NCBI GenBank assembly: GCA_965212205.1
Contig: CBDBUX010000001.1
Span: forward strand, 186,001 to 250,000
Length of the DNA: 64,000 nt
Direction: 5' to 3'
From: JAHEJJ01 sp965212205
Lineage (GTDB): Bacteria > Bacteroidota > Bacteroidia > Flavobacteriales > Flavobacteriaceae
Shown here: positions 17,472 through 25,397 of the stretch, one piece after another
How positions within the stretch are numbered: position 1 is the stretch's first letter
Layout of the letters: the number at the start of each line of letters is the position of its first letter
Position numbers and translations under genes: made by a program
The notes under the pieces: model-generated
What the model was told of the DNA's origin: nothing
The model's database searches: none
What the model saw: only the letters and a program-made list of their open reading frames with translations

Positions 17472-17479
17472 CAAAATTA
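17472..17479 (-). promoter_or_regulatory. Candidate -7 element abutting the DUF6909 start
   Basis: On the minus strand this reads TAATTTTG, fitting TAnnTTTG. Only six bases separate it from the ATG at 17465, so transcription would begin at or beside the start codon, implying a leaderless mRNA. A T-rich stretch about 20 bases further upstream may be a weak -33 element. The operon it would drive continues through wzz and rfbBACD. Confidence 0.5.
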
Positions 17480-17533
17480 CATTTATTATTTGTGAAATAA
17501 AGACGGATATGGAATTGTAAGTCCTCTACGGCA

Positions 17534-19042
17534 TTACAAATCCTTTAAAAGAGGTAGCTGAAGTAGTTTGTCTGCGATCTTCCGGTCGTTCGAAAGGCGC
17601 TGAACCTTATTTTGCCCGCCTAATCTTCCTATTGATTTCATATAGGATTGAAATCCTCCGGCTACCATGGGTCGTACTTTTAAGGGCTGAAGAATTTTTC
17701 CATCGATCAGGTCGAAATAATATGAGTTTTGCTCCTGAAGTGTCTTGTCGAGAACTGAAATAAACAAAGGCATATCGGTAGGTGGCTTTTCAAACTCAAC
17801 AAACCATTCGTGATAAGGCAGCTCATCGCGCTTCGGATTAATCAGGGGCGCAACGGTGAATTCATTTACCACCGCATCGGTTGCTGCTATGGCTTGTTCC
17901 ATGGCTACTTCCACTTCTTTTGCGATCACATGTTCGCCAAATGCGGAAATAAAATGCTTTATCCTCCCGGTTACCACAACCTTATAGGGTTTTATGGATG
18001 TAAAGGCGATGGTGTCGCCCAGGTTATAGGCCCACAATCCGGCATTGGTTGAGATGATCATCACGTAGTTAACACCCACTTCGACATCCTTGATGGTAAG
18101 CCTGTCTGGATGTTCATCATGAAATTTATCGGCCTTTATGAATTCGTAAAAAATGCCGGCATCGAGCAACAACAGCATACTTTTATCCTGCTGTGAATTT
18201 TGATAGGCAAAGAAACCTTCGCTGGCAGGAAACAGCTCTATACTGTCTACTTTTCTGCCGATCATTTGCTCGAATTTAGCCCGATAGGGTTCATAATTAA
18301 CACCCCCGTAAATAAAGAGGTTGAAGTTTTTAAACAATGTGCCGACCTTTTCACCTTTATAGGTGATAAGACGTTCAAAATACATCTGAACCCATGAGGG
18401 AATACCCGCAATCAACGTCATGTTCTCCCCTACGGTCTCTTCCACAATCTTGTCGACCTTGGTTTCCCAGTCATCAATACAATTGGTTTCCCAGCTGGGA
18501 AGCCGGTTCTTCTGAAGATAGTTTGGCACATAATGAGCCGATATCCCAGATAGTCGGCCTAAGTTTATCCCGTTTTTCTCGTGTAGTTCCGGACTCCCCT
18601 GTAGAAAGATCCATTTCCCGTTTACAAAATCTGTCTGGCCTGTTTCCTTTATATAGTTAAGTATGGCATTTCGCGAGGCTTTTACCTGTTCCTTGATCGA
18701 CAGGTTGGTGATGGGAATATACTTTGCCCCGGATGTGGTTCCGGAAGTTTTGGCAAAATATACGGGTTTGCCTGGCCAGAGAATATCCGCCTGACCTTCG
18801 ATCACTTTCTCTACATAGGGTTTTAATCCTTCATAATCCCGTACCGGTACCCGGGCGACAAAGTCTTTATGATCTTGTATCTGATCGAATCCGTGATCTT
18901 TACCGAAAGACGTAGCGCTTGCTTTGGCGATCAGGCTTTCGAATACATTTTTCTGAGTTTTTACAGGATTACTGATCCATTTGGCAGCTTTCCGGTCCTC
19001 ATTCCAGGCAAATATTCGGGCAGCAAAAGACTTTAGGGACAT
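17534..19042 (-). CDS. GH3-family acyl-adenylating enzyme (acyl-acid amido synthetase-like)
   Basis: A 502-residue protein of the GH3 family, named from plant auxin-conjugating enzymes that adenylate an acid and transfer it to an amino acid. The ATP-binding loop is YFAKTSGTTSGAKYIPIT at about residues 95-112. Later adenylation motifs are FPASEGFFAYQ, YNLGDTIAFTSIKPYKVVVTGR and HFISAFGEHV. The length fits bacterial members of the family, which are widespread in Bacteroidota with unknown substrates. It starts 6 bp after the M23 peptidase gene and so probably shares its transcript, though no functional link is obvious. Substrate unknown. Confidence 0.85.
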   Translation of the reverse strand: MSLKSFAARIFAWNEDRKAAKWISNPVKTQKNVFESLIAKASATSFGKDHGFDQIQDHKDFVARVPVRDYEGLKPYVEKVIEGQADILWPGKPVYFAKTSGTTSGAKYIPITNLSIKEQVKASRNAILNYIKETGQTDFVNGKWIFLQGSPELHEKNGINLGRLSGISAHYVPNYLQKNRLPSWETNCIDDWETKVDKIVEETVGENMTLIAGIPSWVQMYFERLITYKGEKVGTLFKNFNLFIYGGVNYEPYRAKFEQMIGRKVDSIELFPASEGFFAYQNSQQDKSMLLLLDAGIFYEFIKADKFHDEHPDRLTIKDVEVGVNYVMIISTNAGLWAYNLGDTIAFTSIKPYKVVVTGRIKHFISAFGEHVIAKEVEVAMEQAIAATDAVVNEFTVAPLINPKRDELPYHEWFVEFEKPPTDMPLFISVLDKTLQEQNSYYFDLIDGKILQPLKVRPMVAGGFQSYMKSIGRLGGQNKVQRLSNDRKIADKLLQLPLLKDL

Positions 19043-19048
19043 TCCTGA

Positions 19049-19918
19049 TCAGTTAAAATCGATATAATCTTCCGGGTTAACAGCAGCTCCACTACTCCAG
19101 AGTTCGAAATGAAGATGGGGTCCGGTGGTAAACTCTCCGGTATTACCCACAGAAGCTATAACTTCTCCGGCCCGCACAATGTCGCCCTGCGATTTGTTAA
19201 GCGACCCATTGTGCTTATAAACCGAAATGAGATTGTTTTCGTGTTTTATAATTATGACGTATCCGGTTTCTGCCGTCCATTCAGAAAAGATAACAGTCCC
19301 ACGGGCCACCGACTTCACCGGCATATCCTTTGGTGCCACAATGTCTACAGCATAGTGCTTCTTATCTGCATTGTAGGATTCTGAGATCGTACCGTCCAAA
19401 GGAGAAAACAGGATTATGCTACCCGTCTCCGAATTGCGCTCAAAGAGGTTATACTTGTCTTCCAGTGCCACCTGCGCTCTAAGGAGTGAATCTTCCCTTA
19501 TCGGGGTGAGATCTACGGTAGTGGGGTCTATCTTGAACTGTTCGAAAATAGAGTCACGGTTAGCACTATTGTTCTCAATATCACCTTTGAGAACCATGCG
19601 TACATTATTTAAATACTTATTGGTATAATCTAGGACAGTTACCAATGAGTCTGTTTTATAGGTCAATTCAGTGGCTTGCCGCTTAAGTTTGGTAGAAGAA
19701 TAGCCTGGAATATATTCCCGAAGCGGGGTGAAAGCGATCAAGAGAGTTGTTAGACCAATAAGGATGATAATAAACAGCGAACCGGTTACAAAAACATTCA
19801 ACCGGCTTAATTTAAATGAGATCTTTTCTTCAAAGGTACTTTCGTTCAGTATTACCAAACGGTACTTATGGAGTAACTTCCTTTTTATCTCTTTTCTCTT
19901 TTTCCCTTTCTTTGCCAT
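19049..19918 (-). CDS. M23-family peptidase, membrane-anchored
   Basis: A 289-residue protein: a basic N-terminus rich in Lys (MAKKGKKRKEIKRK), one membrane segment near residues 46-66, a helical stalk, and a C-terminal LytM/M23 domain. The zinc-binding residues are present in HYAVDIVAP and HLHFELW, and ISVYKHNGSL carries a further conserved His. Such enzymes cut peptidoglycan cross-bridges or regulate other hydrolases in the periplasm. The frame extends upstream to 19990, but that stretch has no membrane-protein character and a TATCTTTG promoter box lies only six bases before the ATG at 19918, so this start is chosen. It is followed after 6 bp by the GH3 gene. Confidence 0.88.
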   Translation of the reverse strand: MAKKGKKRKEIKRKLLHKYRLVILNESTFEEKISFKLSRLNVFVTGSLFIIILIGLTTLLIAFTPLREYIPGYSSTKLKRQATELTYKTDSLVTVLDYTNKYLNNVRMVLKGDIENNSANRDSIFEQFKIDPTTVDLTPIREDSLLRAQVALEDKYNLFERNSETGSIILFSPLDGTISESYNADKKHYAVDIVAPKDMPVKSVARGTVIFSEWTAETGYVIIIKHENNLISVYKHNGSLNKSQGDIVRAGEVIASVGNTGEFTTGPHLHFELWSSGAAVNPEDYIDFN

Positions 19919-19924
19919 ACTGCT

Positions 19925-19932
19925 CAAAGATA
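19925..19932 (-). promoter_or_regulatory. Candidate -7 element abutting the M23 peptidase start
   Basis: On the minus strand this reads TATCTTTG followed by AGCAGT and then the ATG at 19918. The spacing leaves no room for a leader, so the mRNA is probably leaderless or nearly so. It also argues against the longer reading frame that starts further upstream. A TTTCTTTTG stretch upstream could be a degenerate -33 element. Confidence 0.55.
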
Positions 19933-20088
19933 CGCTTCGGACTCCAAAAGAAAGCCGGACTCTGTTAAAATAAGCCCTTCTGAAGCGCAAAGTATTGCAA
20001 TATATACGATTAGAATATATTTTAAAGTTTTTACAATTAAAAATAAAGTAGACCGTTAGAATTTACATCGATCTTATTTGTTTTTTAG

Positions 20089-20096
20089 TATCTTTG
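20089..20096 (+). promoter_or_regulatory. Candidate -7 element of tatA
   Basis: The sequence TATCTTTG matches TAnnTTTG. It ends 22 bases before the tatA ATG, giving a leader of about 15 nt. A clear TTTG at the -33 position was not seen. The divergent M23 promoter lies about 160 bp away in the same spacer. Confidence 0.55.
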
Positions 20097-20118
20097 TAAT
20101 CCATTCAAATCCAATAAT

Positions 20119-20304
20119 ATGGTATCATTATTTACCTTTTTAGCAATAGGGCCCTGGCAAATCGCCATCATTGTTGCAGTTGTCCTGCTTCTTTTTGGCG
20201 GAAAAAAAATTCCCGAATTAATGAGGGGTTTAGGTAGTGGAATTAAGGAGTTTAAGGACGCTTCCAAAGAAGATGAAAAGTTGGAAGAAAATAAAGAACC
20301 TTAA
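20119..20304 (+). CDS. tatA: Sec-independent protein translocase subunit TatA
   Basis: A 61-residue protein with the classic TatA layout: a short N-terminus, one membrane helix (about residues 11-26, WQIAIIVAVVLLLFGG), the FGGKKIPELMRGLGSG hinge, an amphipathic helix (IKEFKDA) and an acidic tail. TatA oligomers form the pore of the twin-arginine pathway that exports folded proteins across the inner membrane. No tatC is adjacent; Bacteroidota often keep it elsewhere. The gene stands alone between its own promoter box and a strong terminator hairpin, so it is monocistronic. Confidence 0.95.
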   Translation: MVSLFTFLAIGPWQIAIIVAVVLLLFGGKKIPELMRGLGSGIKEFKDASKEDEKLEENKEP

Positions 20305-20327
20305 AATTTTCTTCCTTTTTAGATAAC

Positions 20328-20352
20328 AAGCATCCATTTGGGTGCTTTTTTT
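20328..20352 (+). terminator. Rho-independent terminator after tatA
   Basis: AAGCATCC and GGGTGCTT pair as an 8-bp stem (one G-U pair) around an ATTT loop and are followed by a run of Ts. It lies 24 bp after the tatA stop codon. Confidence 0.85.
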
Positions 20353-20639
20353 AGCCCATATTTCATTATACTTTTCGGTATATTTTGATTTTTCCTACAA
20401 ATATGTCTCTCAAAGTTCTGATTATCAGTTCTCACTGAAGCTAAAAGATGCTTAAACCACAGAACAAGGGAGTACACGACATATTTCGGGTCTTTCACAA
20501 CAAAAACTAATTCCAGAGTATTTTAAGGCATAATTTCGTCGTTAAAAGTTAGATTTTAAACGGCCAGATGCATAACCAAATTTGATTAACCCCACCATTC
20601 GGTTCATGGATTCTGCACAATTAAGAACCAGATCAACGC
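20353..20639 (+). other. Intergenic region upstream of the OmpA/PD40 gene
   Basis: This AT-rich stretch contains no reading frame with coding character. A near-consensus promoter box TAATTTCG occurs about 100 bp before the next start codon but differs from TAnnTTTG at one base. I see no riboswitch-like structure or repeat. Confidence 0.4.
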
Positions 20640-23600
20640 ATGAATAATGCCATAAAATACGCACTTTCGCTCCTCTTTTTAATGGGCGGTATCAGTGTAC
20701 ATTGCAGCGAAATCAAGGTAGAAGACCTTGCTGTCTTGGGGTATTCTGAATCCAGAGACGCTGGCACGGAGCTGTCCTTGCCCGATAATAAAACCGAGAC
20801 TACCGAGGCTGAATTCCGCAGCCTGGCCAGGAAATACAAGATCCCTACACGAAAAATCACCAATCTGATAGACGTTAATTCGGGCTATTATATTATCGCC
20901 GGGGCTTTCGGCCAGCAGGATAATGCCAGGAAATTTATTCGTGGTCTTTCCGCTACAAGTTTAAAGCCTTTTGTGCTCTATAATCCGGAGAACAAGCTCA
21001 ACTATGTCAGTCTGGAATATCACAAATCAGGCTTAAAGGCAATAAATTCGTGCCTTGACAGGATTAAACTGGAATATGGCAAGGATGTGTGGATCCTTCA
21101 GGTAGAGACCGTTAAACGTAGTTCCATCCAAGCTGTAAAGAAGGAACTAAAGCCCGTTGATGATGATGAAAAATATGAAGATCTCACGAGCACAGCCAGA
21201 AAATACAAGATCGGCCTTAGAAAAATAGACCGCCTGGAAGGGGCTCAGAACGGTTTCTATTTGGTGGCCGGTGTTTTCGGAGAAAAACAAAATGCGCTAA
21301 AAAAGAAGGCCGCTTTGGCGCGTAAAGGGCTGCCCGCGCAAATTCTCTACCATCCAGAAAAAGGATTGAATTATGTAAGCGCTCAGTATACCGCAGACTG
21401 GAAAGATGCCATTAGTGGAGTTCGCTCTCAACTTTCCGGGAAATTTTCAGAAAAACTCTGGATCCTGGGGGTGGAAGACAAGCATATGAAGCGGGAAGAA
21501 AAAGTAAGTAGCCGGCATTCATCCAAAGAAGAGGCCAAGATATTTTATGCCCTCGTCAAAGATAAAGGCATACCTACGAGGTCCGATCCAGGTTTTCTGG
21601 GACTAGAAAAAGGATACTACATGGTTGCAGGTGTCTTCGGGGACACTAAAAATGCCGGGGAGTACCTAGCAAGAATAAAAAAGAGGCTTCCTCAGGCGAA
21701 TCTGGTAGTTCACCCGCAGAGCAAGCTAAACTATATCTATCTGGACCATTACAACAGAGGTACAGATGCGATTAAAGACTATCAAAGCAATATGAGCGGG
21801 CGCTTTAAAGACGCGCTTTGGATCTTACACATCGAAAGACCCGAGACTAAGAAGGTTGAATCTAAGCAAAGCGAACAGCCAGAACATACGCAGGAAGGAT
21901 CTAACAGCCTGCAGCACAGAAAACATGCTTTAACAGGCAGAAAGTTTACAGGGTCGCCTATAAGTAATGATAAATTATTGGAAAAGGCCGATCTGTATTT
22001 CAACAAGATGTGGTATGCAGAAGCTGCAGAATTGTACGAAATGGTACTCGATGAAAATCCTGAGAACCAAACATTCGATATCATAAGAAAGGCCGGTGAT
22101 TCCCATTATTTTAACACCAATATGGAACGGGCCTATTACTGGTACGACATCTTGTATTCCAAATACAAATCGGATATGAGGGCAGAAAACCTATTTAAAT
22201 ATGCACATTCCCTCAAAGGCACGGGAAAATACGGCAGGGCGAAAAGGTTAATGCGACTATATAACAAAGCATTAAAAAATGAAGGGGGCAGTAATCGTTA
22301 CAGACCCCGGCCTGGTGATGCTGCATTAGACAACATTCTAAACACCGAAGAGCAGAACGTGAATATCAACAACATTGCGGTGAATTCGGAATACTCAGAC
22401 TTCTCGCCAATGTTCTATCAAAACGATAAGATGGTATTCGCCTCAGCCATGGATTCATCTTTTTTTAATACCAGACGGTATAAATGGAATGATCAACCTT
22501 TCCTGGACCTCTATGTCGCCAAGCTCAATGAGCAGTCGAACGAAGTAAGAGATGCGGTAAAGTTCTCTAAAAAGATCAATACGAAATATCATGAGGCATC
22601 GGTGACATTTTCTCCTGATCAGCAAACCATTTACTTTACCCGTAATAATTATGGGAAAAAGCTGAAGCGCGATAATAAAGGGGTTAACAACCTAAAGATA
22701 TATATGTCGCGAAAAGAAGGTGACAGCTGGACTGAAGCCGTTGAATTGCCCTTTAACAGCGACGACTATTCCTCCGGACATCCGGCCTTAAGTCCAGATG
22801 GTTCAAAGTTGTATTTCGTGTCCGACATGCCCGGCAGTATGGGCAAAACCGACATATTTGTTGTGGATGTTTTGGGCGACGGACGGTTCTCAGAGCCCAG
22901 GAATCTTGGGCCCGAGATCAACACCGAACGCAGGGAAATGTTCCCGTTCATCAGTGATGAAAAGCTATATTTTGCCTCCGACGGACACATTGGTCTGGGC
23001 GGCTTAGACATCTATGAGGTCGCCATTACCGAAGAGGGTTTTTCGGAAGTTAAGAACATGGGGCAGCCCATTAACAGCAAGCGAGATGATTTCTCCTATA
23101 TCATCAAAGAAGAAACCCAGAAAGGATTCTTTGCCTCGAACAGGCGGGGTGGTAAAGGAGACGACGACATCTATTCCTTTAAGCGGATATTACCAGAAGA
23201 ACCTAACGAAAATGCCATTGCAGGGGTAGTTACCGAAGTGATCACCGGAGAGGTAATGCCAAAAGCGCTGGTGGAACTTCTCGATGAGAATAATGTAAAA
23301 CTCATGGAAGTGGAAACCGATGCGGATGGGAGTTTTGTATTTGAAGAGCTCGACAGCAATACCCGTTACGTGATCAGGACCAAAAAAGATACGTTCTTTG
23401 ATGATGAACAAATGGTATCTACTGAAGATAACAAGAGAATAGAGGTGGAGGTGAAATTGCAACAACTCGAAGAGCGCATCGTGATTGAGGATGGTATCAG
23501 GAAGCTCAAAATCGATATGATCTACTTTGATTTTGACAAGTTCAATATAAGAAAGGATGCGGCCGAGGAGCTCGACAAATTGGTAGAGATCATGAATAGC

Positions 23601-23858
23601 CATCCTACAATGGTTATCAAGGTTGAATCGCACACCGATTCCAGGGGTAAAAGGGCATATAACCGCTATCTGTCTGATAAAAGAGCTAAATCGACACGCG
23701 AATACCTGATCTCGAAAGGAATCGATCCTAAGCGTATTGAAAGCGCTATTGGATATGGTGAGGAAAGGCTGCTTAATGAATGTAATGGTACGGTGCGGTG
23801 CAGCAGTGCTAAACACCAGCTCAACAGGCGTTCCGAATTTATCATCGTAAGCATGTAA
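20640..23858 (+). CDS. OmpA-family outer-membrane protein with SPOR-like units and PD40 repeats
   Basis: A 1,072-residue exported protein. The order is: signal peptide (about 1-23); three related SPOR-like units (about 60-160, 175-285, 300-400), each with a GYYxxAGxFG...NxxxF core and a YV..Y..W or similar end plus WIL; TPR-like helices (about 440-545); a WD40-like PD40 propeller (about 570-860, with SPDGSKLYFVSD and FASNRRGGKGDDDIY); a carboxypeptidase-regulatory-like beta domain (about 865-945); and a C-terminal OmpA domain (about 955-1070) with FDFDKFNIRKDA and the peptidoglycan-binding ESHTDSRGKRAYN. OmpA/PD40 proteins of this type accompany PorP/SprF in type IX secretion, anchoring surface machinery to peptidoglycan. 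The SPOR-like units recur in the PorP/SprF fusion protein encoded at 43896-45974, which suggests a shared binding partner. Confidence 0.88.
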   Translation: MNNAIKYALSLLFLMGGISVHCSEIKVEDLAVLGYSESRDAGTELSLPDNKTETTEAEFRSLARKYKIPTRKITNLIDVNSGYYIIAGAFGQQDNARKFIRGLSATSLKPFVLYNPENKLNYVSLEYHKSGLKAINSCLDRIKLEYGKDVWILQVETVKRSSIQAVKKELKPVDDDEKYEDLTSTARKYKIGLRKIDRLEGAQNGFYLVAGVFGEKQNALKKKAALARKGLPAQILYHPEKGLNYVSAQYTADWKDAISGVRSQLSGKFSEKLWILGVEDKHMKREEKVSSRHSSKEEAKIFYALVKDKGIPTRSDPGFLGLEKGYYMVAGVFGDTKNAGEYLARIKKRLPQANLVVHPQSKLNYIYLDHYNRGTDAIKDYQSNMSGRFKDALWILHIERPETKKVESKQSEQPEHTQEGSNSLQHRKHALTGRKFTGSPISNDKLLEKADLYFNKMWYAEAAELYEMVLDENPENQTFDIIRKAGDSHYFNTNMERAYYWYDILYSKYKSDMRAENLFKYAHSLKGTGKYGRAKRLMRLYNKALKNEGGSNRYRPRPGDAALDNILNTEEQNVNINNIAVNSEYSDFSPMFYQNDKMVFASAMDSSFFNTRRYKWNDQPFLDLYVAKLNEQSNEVRDAVKFSKKINTKYHEASVTFSPDQQTIYFTRNNYGKKLKRDNKGVNNLKIYMSRKEGDSWTEAVELPFNSDDYSSGHPALSPDGSKLYFVSDMPGSMGKTDIFVVDVLGDGRFSEPRNLGPEINTERREMFPFISDEKLYFASDGHIGLGGLDIYEVAITEEGFSEVKNMGQPINSKRDDFSYIIKEETQKGFFASNRRGGKGDDDIYSFKRILPEEPNENAIAGVVTEVITGEVMPKALVELLDENNVKLMEVETDADGSFVFEELDSNTRYVIRTKKDTFFDDEQMVSTEDNKRIEVEVKLQQLEERIVIEDGIRKLKIDMIYFDFDKFNIRKDAAEELDKLVEIMNSHPTMVIKVESHTDSRGKRAYNRYLSDKRAKSTREYLISKGIDPKRIESAIGYGEERLLNECNGTVRCSSAKHQLNRRSEFIIVSM

Positions 23859-24020
23859 GTTATTTCACGGATTCAAAATATCCTGAAAAGATGGCTTCAA
23901 TAGCTTTTTCCCCACAGTCAGGGTGTGTTTCACAACAAAGCCGGGTCCTGGAATACGGAATGACCAACAAGCGGAGTTATAGTATAACCAAATACCACAG
24001 AAACCAAAATATCCTTAACC

Positions 24021-24191
24021 ATGAAACATTTGCTACTTATCAAGCAAATTTACCTGGAAGCATTTAAAAACTTGGGGTCCATTATTGTAAAAAACTATTT
24101 TAAGATATTCTCCTGGTTTTGCTTTTTAAGCTTTGTAATTGTACTCTATGCATTTATTTTCAGAGTACTCACAGGATTTGCATTCGACTAA
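24021..24191 (+). CDS. Small membrane protein, DUF6747-like
   Basis: A 56-residue peptide starting MKHLLLIKQIYLEAF, with one strongly hydrophobic helix at residues 30-48 (FSWFCFLSFVIVLYAFIF) and ending TGFAFD. It resembles the short Flavobacteriaceae DUF6747 proteins I know, whose function is unreported to my knowledge. The amphipathic N-terminal half with regularly spaced Lys suggests association with the inner-membrane surface before the helix. A strong terminator follows 23 bp after the stop, so it is a self-contained unit. The upstream region has an inverted repeat GTTATAGTATAAC at 23976-23988 that might be an operator. It is real coding sequence by length, terminator and family resemblance. 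Confidence 0.8.
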   Translation: MKHLLLIKQIYLEAFKNLGSIIVKNYFKIFSWFCFLSFVIVLYAFIFRVLTGFAFD

Positions 24192-24214
24192 ACACCAACT
24201 GACCTAAAAACAGG

Positions 24215-24243
24215 AAGCGCCTCAATGAGGCGCTTTTTTTTTA
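24215..24243 (+). terminator. Rho-independent terminator after the small membrane protein gene
   Basis: AAGCGCCTC pairs perfectly with GAGGCGCTT around a 3-base loop (AAT), followed by nine Ts. It closes the small gene and separates it from the convergent DUF4837 gene. Confidence 0.92.
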
Positions 24244-24267
24244 TCCTATCCTTAATTGTGAATCCCC

Positions 24268-25278
24268 TTAGGGGGCAGAAGATAGCTGTTGTTCGCTTTT
24301 AATAAATTTGGCAGTCCTGAGGATCGCCTCTAACTCGAACATATAATCCCTTTTGCTGGTCGCAGGGGCGAAGGTAAAACCTTCCATAACCAACTTGCGT
24401 TCGTTCTCGGCATCATCGATAATATAGGTTACAAATGGCCCGGCCATAGGGTAATTATGGATCTCCCATATCCCCCTGACCTCAATCGCGTTTTTCCCGG
24501 CTACCTGGGTGGTGAAAACATAGGGTGCAAATGCCTTTTCTGTAACCATATAAGTGATTTTTCCCGGGATATCAGGTCCTGGTATATACTTCTGGCCGAT
24601 TGAATCGCGCATCCTGACAATATCGGACACCAGGGTTGAGTCGTTGGTAAAACTCGAAGCTGGCATTTCATAAACAATCAGGTTCATGCTGCCCTTCGGA
24701 ATTTCACGGTCTATCCATACAAAATTTTCATCTTCCTTGCCCATGGTGTAAACCGAAGGCAAGCGTAATTTTACCCCGAACTTTTCCTCCATCGCCTTTT
24801 CCTTGCTCAGCGATCTTAGGAAGCGCTTCTGAGCTTCCTTCACCTCCGTGTCTTTAAAAGATGCAATAATCCGCTTGGCGCCCTTTTCGAGATTTTCTAA
24901 GAGTTCCTGCTCGGTTTTACCCTGGATTACCCCAACACGCTGAGGAGTAGCATATACATCTACTTTTACCTGCGCCATATCAGCTGTATCGAGCGCCACA
25001 AAAAGAACAGATCGGCGATGCCTGGTGGTGCCTGTAAACACCTGTTTTGGCATATGTTCTATAGTGAACAAAGGTTCCTCCCAATGGAGCCCTAATATAG
25101 GTGCGGCAAAATGTTCCCTCACCTTATCTCCGACTTCTCCTTCCCATAGATTATTATCCATGACCACTGCCAGAGTATTAATGGCCCCTATGGAAGCTGG
25201 TTTATAAGATTTTTTGTTGCCGCTGTTGCACCCCAGCAACATTAAGGCGGTAATGATAAATATTCCTGCGTTTCTCAT
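24268..25278 (-). CDS. DUF4837-family lipoprotein
   Basis: A 336-residue protein with a lipoprotein signal peptide: hydrophobic core followed by LMLLGC, giving a lipid-modified Cys17. The remainder matches what I know of DUF4837, a Bacteroidota family without assigned function. Visible features are a repeated alpha/beta pattern, EIPKGSMNLIVYEMP and RGIWEIHNYPMAGPFV. It would sit in the periplasm or outer membrane. The gene is single, with the small membrane protein converging on it, and the lytic transglycosylase gene lies 119 bp upstream in the same direction. No catalytic motif is apparent. Confidence 0.85.
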   Translation of the reverse strand: MRNAGIFIITALMLLGCNSGNKKSYKPASIGAINTLAVVMDNNLWEGEVGDKVREHFAAPILGLHWEEPLFTIEHMPKQVFTGTTRHRRSVLFVALDTADMAQVKVDVYATPQRVGVIQGKTEQELLENLEKGAKRIIASFKDTEVKEAQKRFLRSLSKEKAMEEKFGVKLRLPSVYTMGKEDENFVWIDREIPKGSMNLIVYEMPASSFTNDSTLVSDIVRMRDSIGQKYIPGPDIPGKITYMVTEKAFAPYVFTTQVAGKNAIEVRGIWEIHNYPMAGPFVTYIIDDAENERKLVMEGFTFAPATSKRDYMFELEAILRTAKFIKSEQQLSSAP

Positions 25279-25397
25279 TTAATAATCCTTTTTAAGGAGA
25301 CGGCCTCAAGATAAGTGAAATTGAGATTCGATCAAAGATAGAAAGAGCCAGGAATAGTTCTCGTTAAGTAAACGATAATTTTCGTAGAGTGAAGTGC

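Noticed and set aside
17466..17474. A TTG start giving a three-residue longer DUF6909 protein.
   Set aside because: The TTG lies inside the -7 promoter box, so it should not be transcribed.
23190..23816. A 208-codon minus-strand frame opposite the OmpA/PD40 gene.
   Set aside because: The plus strand encodes clear OmpA and carboxypeptidase-regulatory-like domains; the antisense product has no recognisable features.
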